From Microplitis mediator (lineage: Eukaryota > Arthropoda > Insecta > Hymenoptera > Braconidae), in NCBI RefSeq assembly GCF_029852145.1, contig NC_079974.1:14199041-14263040 (forward strand): DNA of 64,000 nt. Reading direction: 5' to 3'. The position numbers and the translations under genes are program-made. Each line of letters opens with the position of its first letter. The first letter of the stretch is position 1. Below the pieces are notes generated by a model. The model did no database searches, was not told where the DNA came from, and saw nothing but the letters and a program-made list of their open reading frames with translations. Below are positions 21,131 to 32,730 of this stretch, piece by piece.

Positions 21131-21383
21131 GTGGTTGAGGTGATAATATAAATTATTAAAACCAACTAATTAATTTAAACAAATGTTTCATTTAAATAAA
21201 CGGAAAATAACACAGTGATTGTAAGTATACAGTAAAGTAAGAAGCCTGGATGCGTGTGTACAATCCCACGGTCTATTACTAATTGTCCCCACCAATGTGG
21301 TAGAGATGGATAAAATGAAATAATCGATGTTCGACGGAAACTGTCGAATTTTATCGATCGCGTCACCTAGTAGCAACGCTACA
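21131..21383 (-). repeat. 5' LTR of the CsRn1-like element
   Basis: 253 bp, matching the 3' LTR base for base by eye. It should carry the promoter and polyadenylation signal of the element. Confidence 0.93.
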
Positions 21384-21394
21384 TTTATATATAT

Positions 21395-22502
21395 TGTAAC
21401 GGGTTTTTCACCACCAGGGATCTACCGAAGTGAAGTCCGAATACACTTACGATTTTTGGCAACCTTGTTCAATTATTATTAAAGTTGGGCGCCAGGTGAT
21501 TTTATAATCACCAATAAACAATTATCAAAAATATAAATCGGCTCAGGGTGGCGGATCGGGGAAAGGTCAGGCACTTAAGATTACGATAAAATAATTGATC
21601 AGAATTAACAAAATAATTAGTTGTATATTGAACACAGAATAATAAATTGATCGGTATCACAAATAAAAATTTTCGGTTACAAAACAAAATATAATATGCC
21701 GGTATCGTCGTGACTCGATATAAACAAAAAAAAATTGCTCGTAGAAATCGTACTTGATCGAAAAACAAAATTAGTTCGTTGCTTAAAGAAAACACGGTCG
21801 GTTGACGAAATAAAAATAAAATAATTTTATTGTCCGGAGACACACATACAGCGTAAAGTAAGTACTAACGAAATACTTGACGAGTGACGTCAGAGTATTC
21901 TTACACGGCAAGGCGACAAGACTGCTGTTGCGAATGAGACACGGATAATCCGTAATTCTCAGAATTGCTCGATGAAATAAAATAAAATAAAATAAAATAG
22001 AAATAATATTTTATTTCGGTAACGCGTTATTTGTACTATCATACACTGACTACGCGTAATTAATTATTTAATTAATAATTATTACGCGAACGCGTTTCAT
22101 TTGTTCAGAATAATTACACTCGTACACTTTGTTCAGATGCGCACCGATGCTTCGACTTGTTCACTAAGGCGGTTTATTGTTCACTCGGAATTTATTCACT
22201 ATCGAATAATTTAACGGGTCGTTGATCAAAACTCAGATTGGTCGTTTCAGTCGTAAATCGCGTTGTTCAATAGTCGGGATCGAAATTGGTCGGAGTCGAA
22301 TTGTTCAAATAAAAAACACGTAGCCGTTCAGTTCGGCGTCATCCCGGATCTCTCGTTCCAATCCATGCGTTGGATCGATTGGTCGGAGGAAGTCAAAAAT
22401 TTCGATTCTAGATGTCACTAGAATTTGCTCATCGGATAACGATTTATTATATTTCAATGATTTCAAACCACGGGTCGATGTCGAACTTTTTCTCATGTTA
22501 TA
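21395..22502 (+). mobile_element. LTR-like element B, copy 1
   Basis: 1108 bp from TGTAACGGGTTTTTCACC to CATGTTATA, in TA-rich flanks. It is clearly homologous to 34880-35995: both share ACGATTTTTGGCAA, GGGCGCCAGGTGATTTTATAATCACC and TCCGGAGACACACATACAG. The short inverted ends TGTAAC/GTTAYA, the lack of coding and the size suggest a solo LTR. A non-autonomous element is the alternative. Confidence 0.65.
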
Positions 22503-22505
22503 ATA

Positions 22506-22537
<32 letters not shown>

Positions 22538-22543
22538 CATATA
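22503..22543. repeat. (TA)n microsatellite
   Basis: TA/CATA repeat between an LTR-like element and a foldback; produces Tyr-Ile reading-frame artefacts. Confidence 0.9.
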
Positions 22544-24331
22544 CACTTATCCAAAAAATTAAAGGAACAAGAAAATTTTATAAATTTTTTAGTGATTTTT
22601 GGAAGGCTGTATTTTCGTGAAAAATGATCGCATCGAAAAAAATAAAAAAAAAGCAAATTGAAGCTTGAAATCTCTAGTTTGAAGATCTTCCAGCAAAATA
22701 TTTTTTTGAGCCACGGTTTTTGCGGAATCATAAGAAAAAAGTCGAGACAAAATTTTTCTAAATTTTTTGGTTTTGTTTTTTAGATCTACGGGGCCGGGAA
22801 AAATTTTTTAAAAAAAACGAATTCATGGCTCGTTTAGGAAATTTATTCAGCTACAAAATGCTTTTTTTTGTTTCTTTGTACGACAATTTGCTGCTGAGAT
22901 ATCAGCCTTTAAATGAAAACGGAGCCTTTTGTCTTTGATTATTGATATCTCAGCAAATAATGGCCGCACAAGAATTTAAAGGGCAGTTTAATAAACTTGA
23001 ATAAATTCCCTACAAGCTCCATTTTCGATTTTTTCAAAAAAAAAATTTTTTTTCATCCTTGACATCCATTTGAAAAACCTTTAAAAAATGGCCATTTTCT
23101 GGTTTTTTAGTCGACTCATCGCTACTCTGCAAATATTGATAAAAAAAATAATGTTGCCAGGTAATTTTACAGCTTAATGTACCCCCAAAAACCCTGGAAA
23201 TTTTCAGATTGAACCATTGAACCGTTTGTCCGGTCCGATTGCTCAAAGTTTTGCAAAACAATTGAAGGAACAAGTATTGTTCCTTAAATTGTGTAATCAT
23301 TACCAAAATGAAAAAATTAATTTTTTTCGGATTTTCTTTCATTTTTGCGTTAGTTATTCAGTAAATGTAAGGTAAAGAAGAAAAAAAAAAAATTTTCCGA
23401 AAAACGTGACCAAACAAGAATTTTTTTACATTTTTTTTTTACGTTTCATTCGGGGGGTTATTTTTTTTTTCATTTTTCGGAAAATTTTTTTTTTTTCCTC
23501 TTTACCTTACATTTACTGAATAACTAACGCAAAAATGAAAGAAAATCCAAAAAAAATTAATGTTTTCATTTTGGTAATGATTACACAATTTAAGGAACAA
23601 TACTTGTTCCTTTAATTGTTTTGCAAAACTTAAAGCAATCGGACCGGACAAACGGTTCAATGGATCAATCTGAAAATTTCCAGGGTTTTTGGGGGTACAT
23701 TAAGCTGTAAAATTACCTGGCAACATTATTTTTTTTATCAATATTTGCAGAGTAGCGATGAGTCGACTAAAAAACCAGAAAATGGCCATTTTTTAAAGGT
23801 TTTTCAAATGGATATCAAGGATGAAAAAAAATTTTTTTTTTGAAAAAATCGAAAATGGAGCTTGTAGGGAATTTATTCAAGTTTATTAAACTGCCCTTTA
23901 AATTCTTGTGCGGCCATTATTTGCTGAGATATCAATAATCAAAGACAAAAGGCTCCTTTTTCATTTAAAGGCTGATATCTCAGCAGCAAATTGTCGTACA
24001 AAGAAACAAAAAAAAGCATTTTGTAGCTGAATAAATTTCCTAAACGAGCCATGAATTCGTTTTTTTGAAAAAATTTTTCCCGGCCTCGTAGACCTAAAAA
24101 ACAAAACCAAAAAATTTAGAAAAATTTTGTCTCGACTTTTTTCTTATGATTCCGCAAAAACCGTGGCTCAAAAAAATATTTTGCTGGAAGATCTTCAAAC
24201 TAGAGATTTCAAGCTTCAATTTGCTTTTTTTCATTTTTTTCGATGCGATCATTTTTCACGAAAATACAGCCTTCCAAAAATCACTAAAAAATTTATAAAA
24301 TTTTCTTGTTCCTTTAATTTTTTGGATAAGT
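22544..24331. mobile_element. 1.8-kb foldback, CACTTATCC family
   Basis: Left end CACTTATCCAAAAAATTAAA, right end its complement at 24310-24331. The arms match for about 850 bp (for example CTGAGATATCAGCC, CGGACAAACGGTTCAA against their complements) around an A/T-rich centre at about 23380-23480. No transposase. Diverged half copies lie at 29346 and 46511. The ends and TA flanks would fit a Tc1/mariner-type MITE, but TA repeats hide the duplication. Confidence 0.85.
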
Positions 24332-24353
24332 ATACATATATATATATATATAT

Positions 24354-25702
24354 TAGGGTGCTTCGTTTGAGATGACTATTTTTTTTTTCCAAGTCCCATG
24401 TCAAAATATCATTGTACACATTGAAAAAAAAATTCTCACCAAAGATGAGCTCTTAATTTTAATTTTAAGTACTCGCTAAATGAATTTAAAATTTTCCCAT
24501 TTGATTAACACGTAAATTTTAATTTTATTTTTTCAATTATCTATAGCTTAACGACATTTCAAGATATTTGATCGACCACAGGTGGAAATCACAGAGGAAT
24601 CGTTCCTCTTTGAAAGTGCTTGTAGCTAATTTATGTTTTGTAATCGACCTCACCGGTAAAAAATCTTAAAGCCAATTTTTTCTCAAATTTCATGGTTTCT
24701 TTTATTTTACTTACAAACCATTAACTTTACGACAAAATTGTACAGGACTTATTTTGTAGAGAATTTTATTTCCTACAAAAGAAGTTATGTAAGCCATTAC
24801 TGTAGAGCTAGTAGTTTTCGAGATAAATCCAATTAAACATCTCAAAATTTTTAAAATCGCTGTTTTATCCAAAATTTTAGTACTTTTTGGTAAAATCATT
24901 GCTGAAAACACAAATAATGTATAAGAACAAAATATAAAAATACTTATTACACATTCATATGTAAATATAAAAAGTATGAAACAATTATCTTTGTACTGAA
25001 AGAGAAAGTAATTAAAAAAGCTTCCGATGGTCAAACAGAGGCGATTGGATTAAGTGAAGAAAAGACGGAGGAAATGTAGTAGGAGACAGTTTCGTTTTAC
25101 ATGACATATTTTTGATGATATATTAACCAGGATATGTTATATATTTCTTCGACCATAATTTTATCAAAAAGTACTAAAATCTTGGATAAAACAGCGACTT
25201 TTAAAATTTTGAGATGTTTAATTGAATTTATCTCGAAAACTACTAGCTCTACAGTAATGACTTACATAATTTCGTTTGTAGGAAATAAAATTCTCTACAA
25301 AAAAAGTCCTGTACAATTTTGTCGTAAAGTTAATGGTTTGTAAGTAAAATGAAAGAAACCATGAAATTTGAGAAAAAATTGGTTTTGAGATTTTTTACCG
25401 GTGAGGTCGGTTACAAAACATAAATTAGCTACAAGCACTTTCAAAGAGGAACGATTCCTCTGTGATTTCCACCTATGGTCGATCAAATATCTTGAAATGC
25501 CGTTAAGCTATAGATAATTGAAAAAATAAAATTAAAATTTACGTGTTAATCAAATGGGAAAATTTTAAATTCATTTAGCGAGTACTTAAAATTAAAATTA
25601 AGAGCTCATCTTTGATGAGAATTTTTTTTTTTCAGTGTGTACAATGATGTTTTGACATGGGACTTGGAAAAAAAAAATAGTCATCTCAAACGAAGCATCC
25701 TA
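24354..25702. mobile_element. TAGGGTGCTTCG foldback (hAT-like)
   Basis: 1349 bp in a (TA)n tract; ends TAGGGTGCTTCGTTTGAGAT and its complement, with one change (CATCC for CACCC). The arms, about 520 bp each, carry GAGCTCTTAATTTTAATTTT, TCCCATTTGATTAACA and TTTGTAGAGAATTTTATTTC in this order. A central asymmetric spacer lies at about 24880-25130. The small frames are arm shadows. Confidence 0.85.
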
Positions 25703-25728
25703 ATATATATATATATATATATATATAT
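25703..25728. repeat. (TA)n microsatellite
   Basis: Pure TA tract between the foldback and LTR-like element C. Confidence 0.9.
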
Positions 25729-28325
25729 TGTAACATGAGAAAAAATTCGACAAAACAAGTAGTCTTATAATTTTTAAGTTACAACGATGTGTAATATAAC
25801 CGGGTACCCCTCGACTTCCGTGGTCTTGACGACGAGGCTTACGAGGTCACAATTTGGACACCTTTTGAACTCAAAAGTTCTGAGGGCGCCACTGAGAGTA
25901 AAATTGCACGATCTCTCAGTATCGTGTGCAAGGCAAACAAAGCAGAGAATAAAAGAAATCTCAAGGATGAGTCCGGAAATCTCCTTATCGAGGCTGGACC
26001 ACACAGCTGCAGAGTTAGGTTCTGATATTAAATAAATCTAATCCCTTAATAAGTGGTCGTCAGACTCAACATCATTAGTCAATTGAGTTAATTAATTTAA
26101 TAAACAGTATTTAGCAAAATGTATCCAAATTTATTTATAAAACTCATGTGTCAACAGATATGTTCTCTAATTTAACCCGTCAGCACTCCCGTCAGCTTTT
26201 TGGAATACTTTACGCCCGTGATGAGAGTTTTGCTCACGCTTAACGCGTAGGCACCAAACAAATTTTTTCAAATTTTAAGCAAGAAAATATTTTTCATAAA
26301 TTATTTACTTTATATATTATAAGAATAATAAAACATAAATGAATGATAATTTTAATTTATTTACGATTATTAAACGTAAATTACGTTTATTAATTTAAAC
26401 TTCAACGAATTCAACCGAATAACTTCGCACACCGCAAACTGCCGAAGGTATACGAGCAGTCACGAGAGTAACCGAACATAGAATTTTTTTACTTACGCCT
26501 CTACGCCCGTGATGAGGAAAATGCTCACATTTTTTGAGGAGCATAAAAAAAAAATTTTTTTATAATTTCTATGACAACCAAACAAATTTTTTTAAAGCGG
26601 AATCTGAAAATAGATAAAACTATTCAAAGATAGAAAAAATTTCACCTATTCGTTCCATTTGAAAAAAAAAAGTTATTCATGTTTAAAATCGAGCGTGAGC
26701 AAAATGCTCATAACGGGAGTGCTGACGGGTTAATATTCAATATTTTTAACGATAATAAATCTTTAAATTTAATTAATATTAACGTGTTTTAAAATTTAAT
26801 TAGTTTTCAGTTGAATATAAATTCCTCAAATTAATAATAACAATTATCACTTATTCTAAATAATTTGCTGGCGAGGTGAAATCTATTCGAAATCACACAC
26901 ACACTCGGTCCGCAATTATAATTTTTCAATGCCGAAATTTCTGGGTTGACTTTCCAAACCTGAATTTTATTTTAATCATTTTTTATCCTAATGAATTTCA
27001 TTTAAATAAAGTTTCCAGTGATGCGGTCGGTGAGACTCAGCACCAAGGTCACAATATTTAATAAGACGCTACCAACTAAATTTCAGCACCTTCTAGAGAA
27101 TGGTCTGTGGGACTCAGTATCTCTAAAAGAATACCTGCTAAATTAAATTATTACTAAATTCCAAAATTATTAATTATTAATTAATTAACCAGTGGTCGTT
27201 AGACTCGACTGAATTAATTACTTAATACGATGCTACCTAACAAAGACAAACCCAGATACTTAAACAAAATGGCGACCGAACGCTCTCGAATCCACGCCGT
27301 AAAATTCACTATTTCTTTTATAATTTATATTTTTACCCTGAATAACTTTCTTATCAAATTTTCCCGATAATCGAAACTTTCTAATAAAATTTTTAATATA
27401 CACTTAAATTTCCCCTTTTTAACAATAAAACCGAACCATTATTTATTACCAAAATATTCTGTTAAAACGTGGGTGACTCGCCTCCGCCATTACATGTCCA
27501 CTGAACGTTCTGCTGTTGTGTTTGACTTGTCGTCGTACTCCTTAGCTTGTAACGCAGATCTTGCCTTCCTGACTATAGTAATATCTCAACAACCGGGAGA
27601 ATGTTGAACTTATATACGCGATCGTTAGACTCAGCGTATTAATTATTTGAAAAACCGGCTTCCACTGCAGCCACAACTTCAAAGACGTTATTTCAAAGAT
27701 GATTTATTCGGGGTCAAATAGAGACGCACCAAGACGACGATGTCCAATAAGTTAGTATAAAAATGGGGTCTTTCGACTCACCATAAGCAGCAACGTGATG
27801 TTAAGACTCACTCTTATAAATACTTATGTAATGTATGGCTGATCTTAAAGTGACTGATCGCCAGCAGCAACAGGCAGTGAGTGTCACAACTTGCGACTCT
27901 GAGTAGCTACGAAGCAGCGAAGTCCCCACTCTCGGACGATGTCAGTACCGTATACTTCTTTATAAAATTTATTGTCAACCTATAACAGGCGGGACTCGGG
28001 GCCCCTCATGGTACCCGTTTGTCACACGGCCGAAAGATTTTAACCAATCAATAACAATCCCAGTATTGATTTATTTGACGGCGTGAGGGCAACGGTCATG
28101 CGTGGGCCGAGAGCGCAGTCGAATAAAAATTCAAATAAAATAATTTATTTAATTAAAAAAAATCCCTATTACAGTAATCTACGAAAACACGGATCTAATT
28201 CCTCGAGTCCGAATCTTACGGAATGAGGGAATCGAAGATACGATGAGTGGGGATCGATGGCATTTGTAGATCACGGTCGAGTCGGCCCGATAGTTTTCGA
28301 ATTCAACTGTGTGGCAGTCGCCACA
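25729..28325 (-). mobile_element. LTR-like element C
   Basis: About 2.6 kb including a nested 562-bp MITE. On the minus strand it starts TGTGGCGACTGCCACA and ends CTCATGTTACA, the same 3' end as element B, in TA flanks. It contains many loose copies of a GGTCGTTAGACTCA-like word (near 26051, 27021, 27101, 27191, 27621). No coding domain is visible. A solo LTR of a relative of element B is the simplest reading. Confidence 0.5.
26172..26733. mobile_element. piggyBac-type MITE
   Basis: TTAA on both sides (26172-26175, 26730-26733) with 17-bp inverted ends CCCGTCAGCACTCCCGT. TTAA duplication and CCC ends are the piggyBac pattern. Interior copies of GCCCGTGATGAG followed by GCTCAC lie near each end. 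It is nested in LTR-like element C. Confidence 0.82.
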
Positions 28326-28340
28326 TATATATGTAGCTCA

Positions 28341-28690
28341 TAATTCCAACGGGATCACGTGTCACAAATTTTTTTTTTAGTGATTTTTCCATTATATTTA
28401 TTTATAAATAGATCTATTTTAGTAATAATTTAGTATAGTTAGAAAATTGTAAATAAATAACTATTTCGACATTATAATACACAAAATTATAAACTTTTTG
28501 ATTATTATTTATTGCTTAAAACAAATAAAAAACTTACAGGTGATTAGTTGCATAGATATACCTCTCAGTTATCGATTGAAAGCATTATACTTATTTTTTT
28601 AAAAGAAACAAAGTCAAATAATATAAGAAAAAAATTTTTCTTGGAAATATCACAAAAAAAAAATTGCGGCACGTGATCCCGTTGGAATTA
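28341..28690. mobile_element. 350-bp MITE, TAATTCCAACGGG ends
   Basis: 21-bp perfect terminal inverted repeats: TAATTCCAACGGGATCACGT plus G, and the complement at 28670-28690. The interior is AT-rich and there is no coding. A TA duplication is possible but coincides with the repeat ends. Confidence 0.8.
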
Positions 28691-29345
28691 AGAGCCCAAA
28701 CTTTGAGGGATTTTTTTTCTGTAATTGGAATCGATTAAGAGGTAATCGTAATAAATTTAGAAAATCATTCTTTAAAAGACCACTCAACTGCATATTGACG
28801 CATTACTGTCTCATCTACCACAGTGCGCTTTAATTTTTTGAAAACATTCGTTTGTTCATGAGAAAAACTTGGCCAAAGTTCCTGATTACTGAATTAGTGA
28901 AACAAAAATAATACCATTCACCAACTTGGGTGCGAGAATGAAAAAAAGTAAGAACTCCTGATGAGAATGCAAAGTGACTTGTTATTTAAAAAAAATTTCA
29001 AATGGAAATAAAAAAATTTTTTTTTTCTGTTTTTCATTTTGCTGTACATTCAAAATTATAGTAGCTAAAAATCTCTAAAAATTCTAAGGAGTAGGTACTA
29101 TTGTAAGGATAAAGTCTACAGAGTTTCACATTTTTTTAACAATTACTTTGGCCGGATTAAAAAATTAATCGATCAATGCCAAAAACCCCATGTTATCCGA
29201 ATGTGAAACTTAGATCGCTGTGCGGCACGGGTTAAAATTGAGATGGAGACCTGAAACTTGGAGGACATTATTTTTAGTTTTTTCGAACCACATAAGCCGC
29301 GGGGAGCGCGGCCCTAACCCTAATATATATACACCCTATATATAT
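28691..29345. other. Foldback-arm remnants
   Basis: The right half (about 29150-29330) carries AAAACCCCATGTTAT and GCGGCACGGGTTA, as in the arm of the foldback at 57465, and ends CCCTAACCCTA before a TA tract. It looks like one arm of a decayed element; the left part is not assigned. Confidence 0.45.
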
Positions 29346-29800
29346 ACACTTCTCCAAAAAATTAAAGAAACAAGAAAATTTTATAAATTTTCAAGTGATT
29401 TTCGGAAGGCTGCATTTTTGGGAAAAATGGTCGCATCGGAAGAATCAAAAAAGCAAATTGAAGCTTGAAGTCTCTAGTTTAAAGATTTTTCAGCAAAATA
29501 ATTTTTTGATCCACGGTTTTTGCGGAATCACAAGAAATAGCTCGAGACAAAAATTTTCTAAATTTTTCGGTTTTGTTTTTTGGGTTTACAGGACTGGGAA
29601 ATTTTTTTTTTAAAAAAACCAATTCATGGCCCGCGTAAGAAATTTATTCAGCTACAATTTGCATTTTTTTTGTTTTTCTGTACGGCGATTTGCTGCTGAG
29701 ATATCAGTCTTCAAATGAAAAAGGATCCTTTTGTCTTTGATTATCAATATCTCAGCAACTAATGGTCGCACAGTAATTCAAAGGGCAGTTTCAAAAAAGG
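29346..29800. mobile_element. Half copy of the CACTTATCC foldback
   Basis: Starts CACTTCTCCAAAAAATTAAA and follows the left arm of 22544-24331 for about 450 bp (GCGGAATCACAAGAAA, CTGAGATATCAG), then breaks off. It includes the 72- and 82-codon frames, which are arm shadows. Confidence 0.75.
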
Positions 29801-30239
29801 CCATTCAGCAGCCGAAATGGAAGTAGATTTCTCATTATTAGGTTGTTTCAACCTTTCAAGAGAAGACACCGTCAAATCCGAATAAAACACAATAAAAAAT
29901 ACATTATAGATTCAAAATGTTTTCATTTTATACGTGTTACACAGCAAAGATATGAATTCAGACAGTTTCATGAATCGACTAAAACGTAGAACTAATGCAA
30001 TAGCTAAATTTCAAAATTTTAAATAAATGACTGAAAAAAATGTTAAAATTTTTGTAAAGTTGCGTCATGAGGACAAATATAATAGTTGGATTTTTATAAA
30101 ATCTACTAATAAATTTCAATAAATAAAAAGGTAATTTTTGTTGAATATAAAAGTATAGTACTGAAATATGATGCTCATTTGATAAGCTACATAAAACTAT
30201 TAACGAGAATCAACTATTATGTATTACTACGAAGTTATT
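29801..30239. other. AT-rich DNA, nothing assigned
   Basis: One short stretch (GAGGACAAATATAATAGTTGG near 30070) matches the palindrome at 49071-49350 in part. Otherwise no feature. Confidence 0.4.
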
Positions 30240-30970
30240 AAGGGGAATAGCCACTGTGAGGATAAAAAAAATAGAGAATTTTCGGGAATTTTTTTTTGAC
30301 TGGGATAATAAAGGAATTTGGGGATCGGGTTTTTTTTTTGTTTCATACAGTATTCATTGAAGATAATTCTTCTAAATTTTGATCAAAAAATGTTATGTTG
30401 TTACAAAATTATAAGCATTTTTGTGAAGCACCAAAAAAATTTGCCTCACCATGGTCTCAGCTCTAACTTAAAAACGAATTATCTGAAACAAAAAAACCAA
30501 ACTGCGTTGTATTCTGTACGCATGTGGTTATCTTTGCACGTAGGGGATTTTGAAAATTTGGATTTGAAAGAAAATGGCGACATATTAAAAATTTTTTCGT
30601 TTTTTTTTTTTATCTTTTTTTTTTATTCAAACAACCCTAAAAAATCTTGAAAATCAAAATTTTCCAAATCTCCTACGTGCAATTTCAGCTACTGAATAGA
30701 CGAATACGGGGAAAAAAAAAGGTGCGAATCGGTTCATATTTATGCAAATTACTGGTGAGACCAGTTCAAAAAAAGTAGTTTCGAGAAAAACGCATTTAAA
30801 GTTTTTAGTCGATGCAACGGTCAGTTGACGCGCTGTCACAAAAATGTCTAACTCGAAAAATATTCGGAATTTTCATATAAAACTTTCGATACATATTTTT
30901 CAATATATAAACTTTGATTTTATAAAAAAAAAAAAATTTTTTTTTAATTTCACAGTGGCTATCCCCCTTA
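30240..30970. mobile_element. MITE with GGGGAATAGCCACTGTGA ends
   Basis: Inverted ends AAGGGGAATAGCCACTGTGA (30240-30259) and TCACAGTGGCTATCCCCC (30950-30967). The left flank reads TTAA and the right TTAT, so an old TTAA duplication (piggyBac or Kolobok type) is possible. A 110-codon frame inside is not supported as a gene. Confidence 0.65.
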
Positions 30971-31200
30971 TATGAGAAAGCGAAAAAATATTTTCTTCTA
31001 TTTTTTTGAAAATTTTGAAATTCATCGAAGTATTAGAAAAAATTATCGAAGGAGTAAGCAACATAGCTTAAATTAAAGCTAATCGAATAAATTTAAAGAT
31101 TCAATCACCAAAAATAGATTATCTTTTTAGGATCAAATGTTATTTAAAGATAAATCAAGAAAAGTCGAATTTTTGGAAAAATTAAAAATTCTTTCAACGA

Positions 31201-31345
31201 CTATAACTTCTAAACTTAATGGCCGATTTAGCTTATCTTCGAACTGAACCGAGCTTTTTAGCTAAAGAATATGTATACAAAATTTCATCAAGATCGGTGT
31301 AGAATTGTGGACGGTATCGTGGAAAAACCACGCGTTATATCGTAT
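31201..31345. repeat. Left arm of a split palindrome
   Basis: Pairs with 34683-34822 (for example GCTAAAGAATATGT, ACCACGCGTTATAT against their complements). The region between holds a foldback, a TA tract and an LTR-like element, which therefore probably inserted at the centre of an older palindrome. Confidence 0.7.
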
Positions 31346-31353
31346 ATATATAT

Positions 31354-32654
31354 TAGGGTGCTCCGTTTGAAACGAAGATTTTTTTTTTTCGTTCCCCATC
31401 AAAAATCTTGTTCTGCATGTAAAAATAAAAATCCTGTAAAATTTTGAGCTTTTAATAACAATTTTAAGAACTGGAACAACGTCGTTTAAGTTTTTCCATG
31501 CTAAAAGCATGTAAATTTTGATTCTTTTTTTCTTATCGAATAAAACTCAGCCGTATATTCACGTATCTTATTGGTTCAAAGTTTTCTTGGAAGAGAATTG
31601 TATGCTCTTTGAAAAAGCCTGTATGTGCTTAGCAGTACCTTCAACTACAGCCCTCGTGGAAGCCTTGAAAGTCTAATTTCCTACGAAATTAGTGGTTTTT
31701 TGTTGTTAATTTGTAAACGGTTGACTTTTGGGAAAAAAAGTAGATGACATTTTTTGTAGGAAATTTAGTCTTCTATAAAATAGTTCTTACAAGTCAAATC
31801 TCTAAAATCAATATTTAAAAAGATATATAAGTTTTAAATAATTAAAATTCAACATTTCAGCTAAATGTCAATGTTCAATACTATAAAATATATTCAGTTA
31901 TTTACTTATGGTAAGTATCAATTAATATATAATTACATCAAATATAAAATGCTCGTAATTATTAATCAACATTGTTCTAAAGAACCAATCTCATTTGCAA
32001 TTCTTTTCAAAAATTGAATGATTAAAACACAGGTTTGAAGAATCTTGTTTGAATTTTCAATTTCCTTGGGACCTAACAGATGGATTATGTTCGAAAAAAC
32101 ATGGTTTATGTAATGGTTTCTAATTATAAAACCATTAATCTTGACATTTAGCTGAAATTTTGAATTTCAATTACTTAAAGCTTATATATCTTTTTAAATA
32201 TTGATTTTAGAGATTTGACTTATGATAACTTTTTGATAGAAGACTAAATTTTCTACAAAAAATGTCATTTACTTTTTTTCCCAAAAGTCAACCGTTTACA
32301 AGTTAACAACAAAAAACTACTAATTTCGTAGGAAATTAGACTTTCAAGGCTTTCACGACGGCTGTAGTTAAAGGTACTGCTGAGCACATACAGGCTTTCT
32401 CAAAGAGCATACAATTCTCTTCCAAGAAAATTTTGAACCAATAAGATACGTGAATATGAGGCTGAGTTTTATTCGATAAGAAAAAAAGAATCAAAATTTA
32501 CATGCTTTTAGCATGGAAAAACTTAAACGACGTTGTTCCAGTTCTTAAAATTGTTATTAAGAGCTCAAAATTTTACTGGATTTTTATTTTTACATGTAGC
32601 ACAAGATTTTTGATGGGGAACGAAAAAAAAAATCTTCGTTTCAAACGGAGCACC

Positions 32655-32657
<3 letters not shown>
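31354..32657. mobile_element. TAGGGTGCTCCG foldback (hAT-like)
   Basis: 1304 bp between TA tracts. Ends TAGGGTGCTCCGTTTGAAAC and its complement; arms of about 500 bp with few mismatches. The arms carry GAGCTTTTAATAACAATTTT and TTTTTGTAGGAAATTTAG. The centre near 31920-32100 is not paired. Frames of 76-82 codons are arm shadows. Confidence 0.87.

Positions 32658-32727
<70 letters not shown>
32658..32727. repeat. (TA)n microsatellite
   Basis: About 35 uninterrupted TA units. Confidence 0.95.

Positions 32728-32730
<3 letters not shown>

Larger units (their letters stand above)
16401..21383 (-). mobile_element. Ty3/gypsy LTR retrotransposon, CsRn1-like
   Basis: A complete 4983-bp element on the minus strand: 5' LTR (21131-21383), tRNA-Trp primer site, gag, pol (protease, reverse transcriptase, RNase H, integrase), purine tract, 3' LTR (16401-16653). 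The flanks carry TTTA on both sides (16397-16400, 21384-21387), a 4-bp duplication. The two LTRs read as identical, so the insertion is recent. There is no env frame. A Trp primer site and a Gag CHCC zinc motif are both hallmarks of the CsRn1 group. Two frameshifts in pol make this copy inactive as written. Confidence 0.93.

Noticed and set aside
16445..21376. Short frames of 62-63 codons repeated at 16.4 and 21.2 kb
   Set aside because: They are the same LTR sequence at both ends of the gypsy element, not genes.
30318..30650. A 110-codon frame
   Set aside because: Lies within a MITE with clear inverted ends, has AT-noise composition and no motif.
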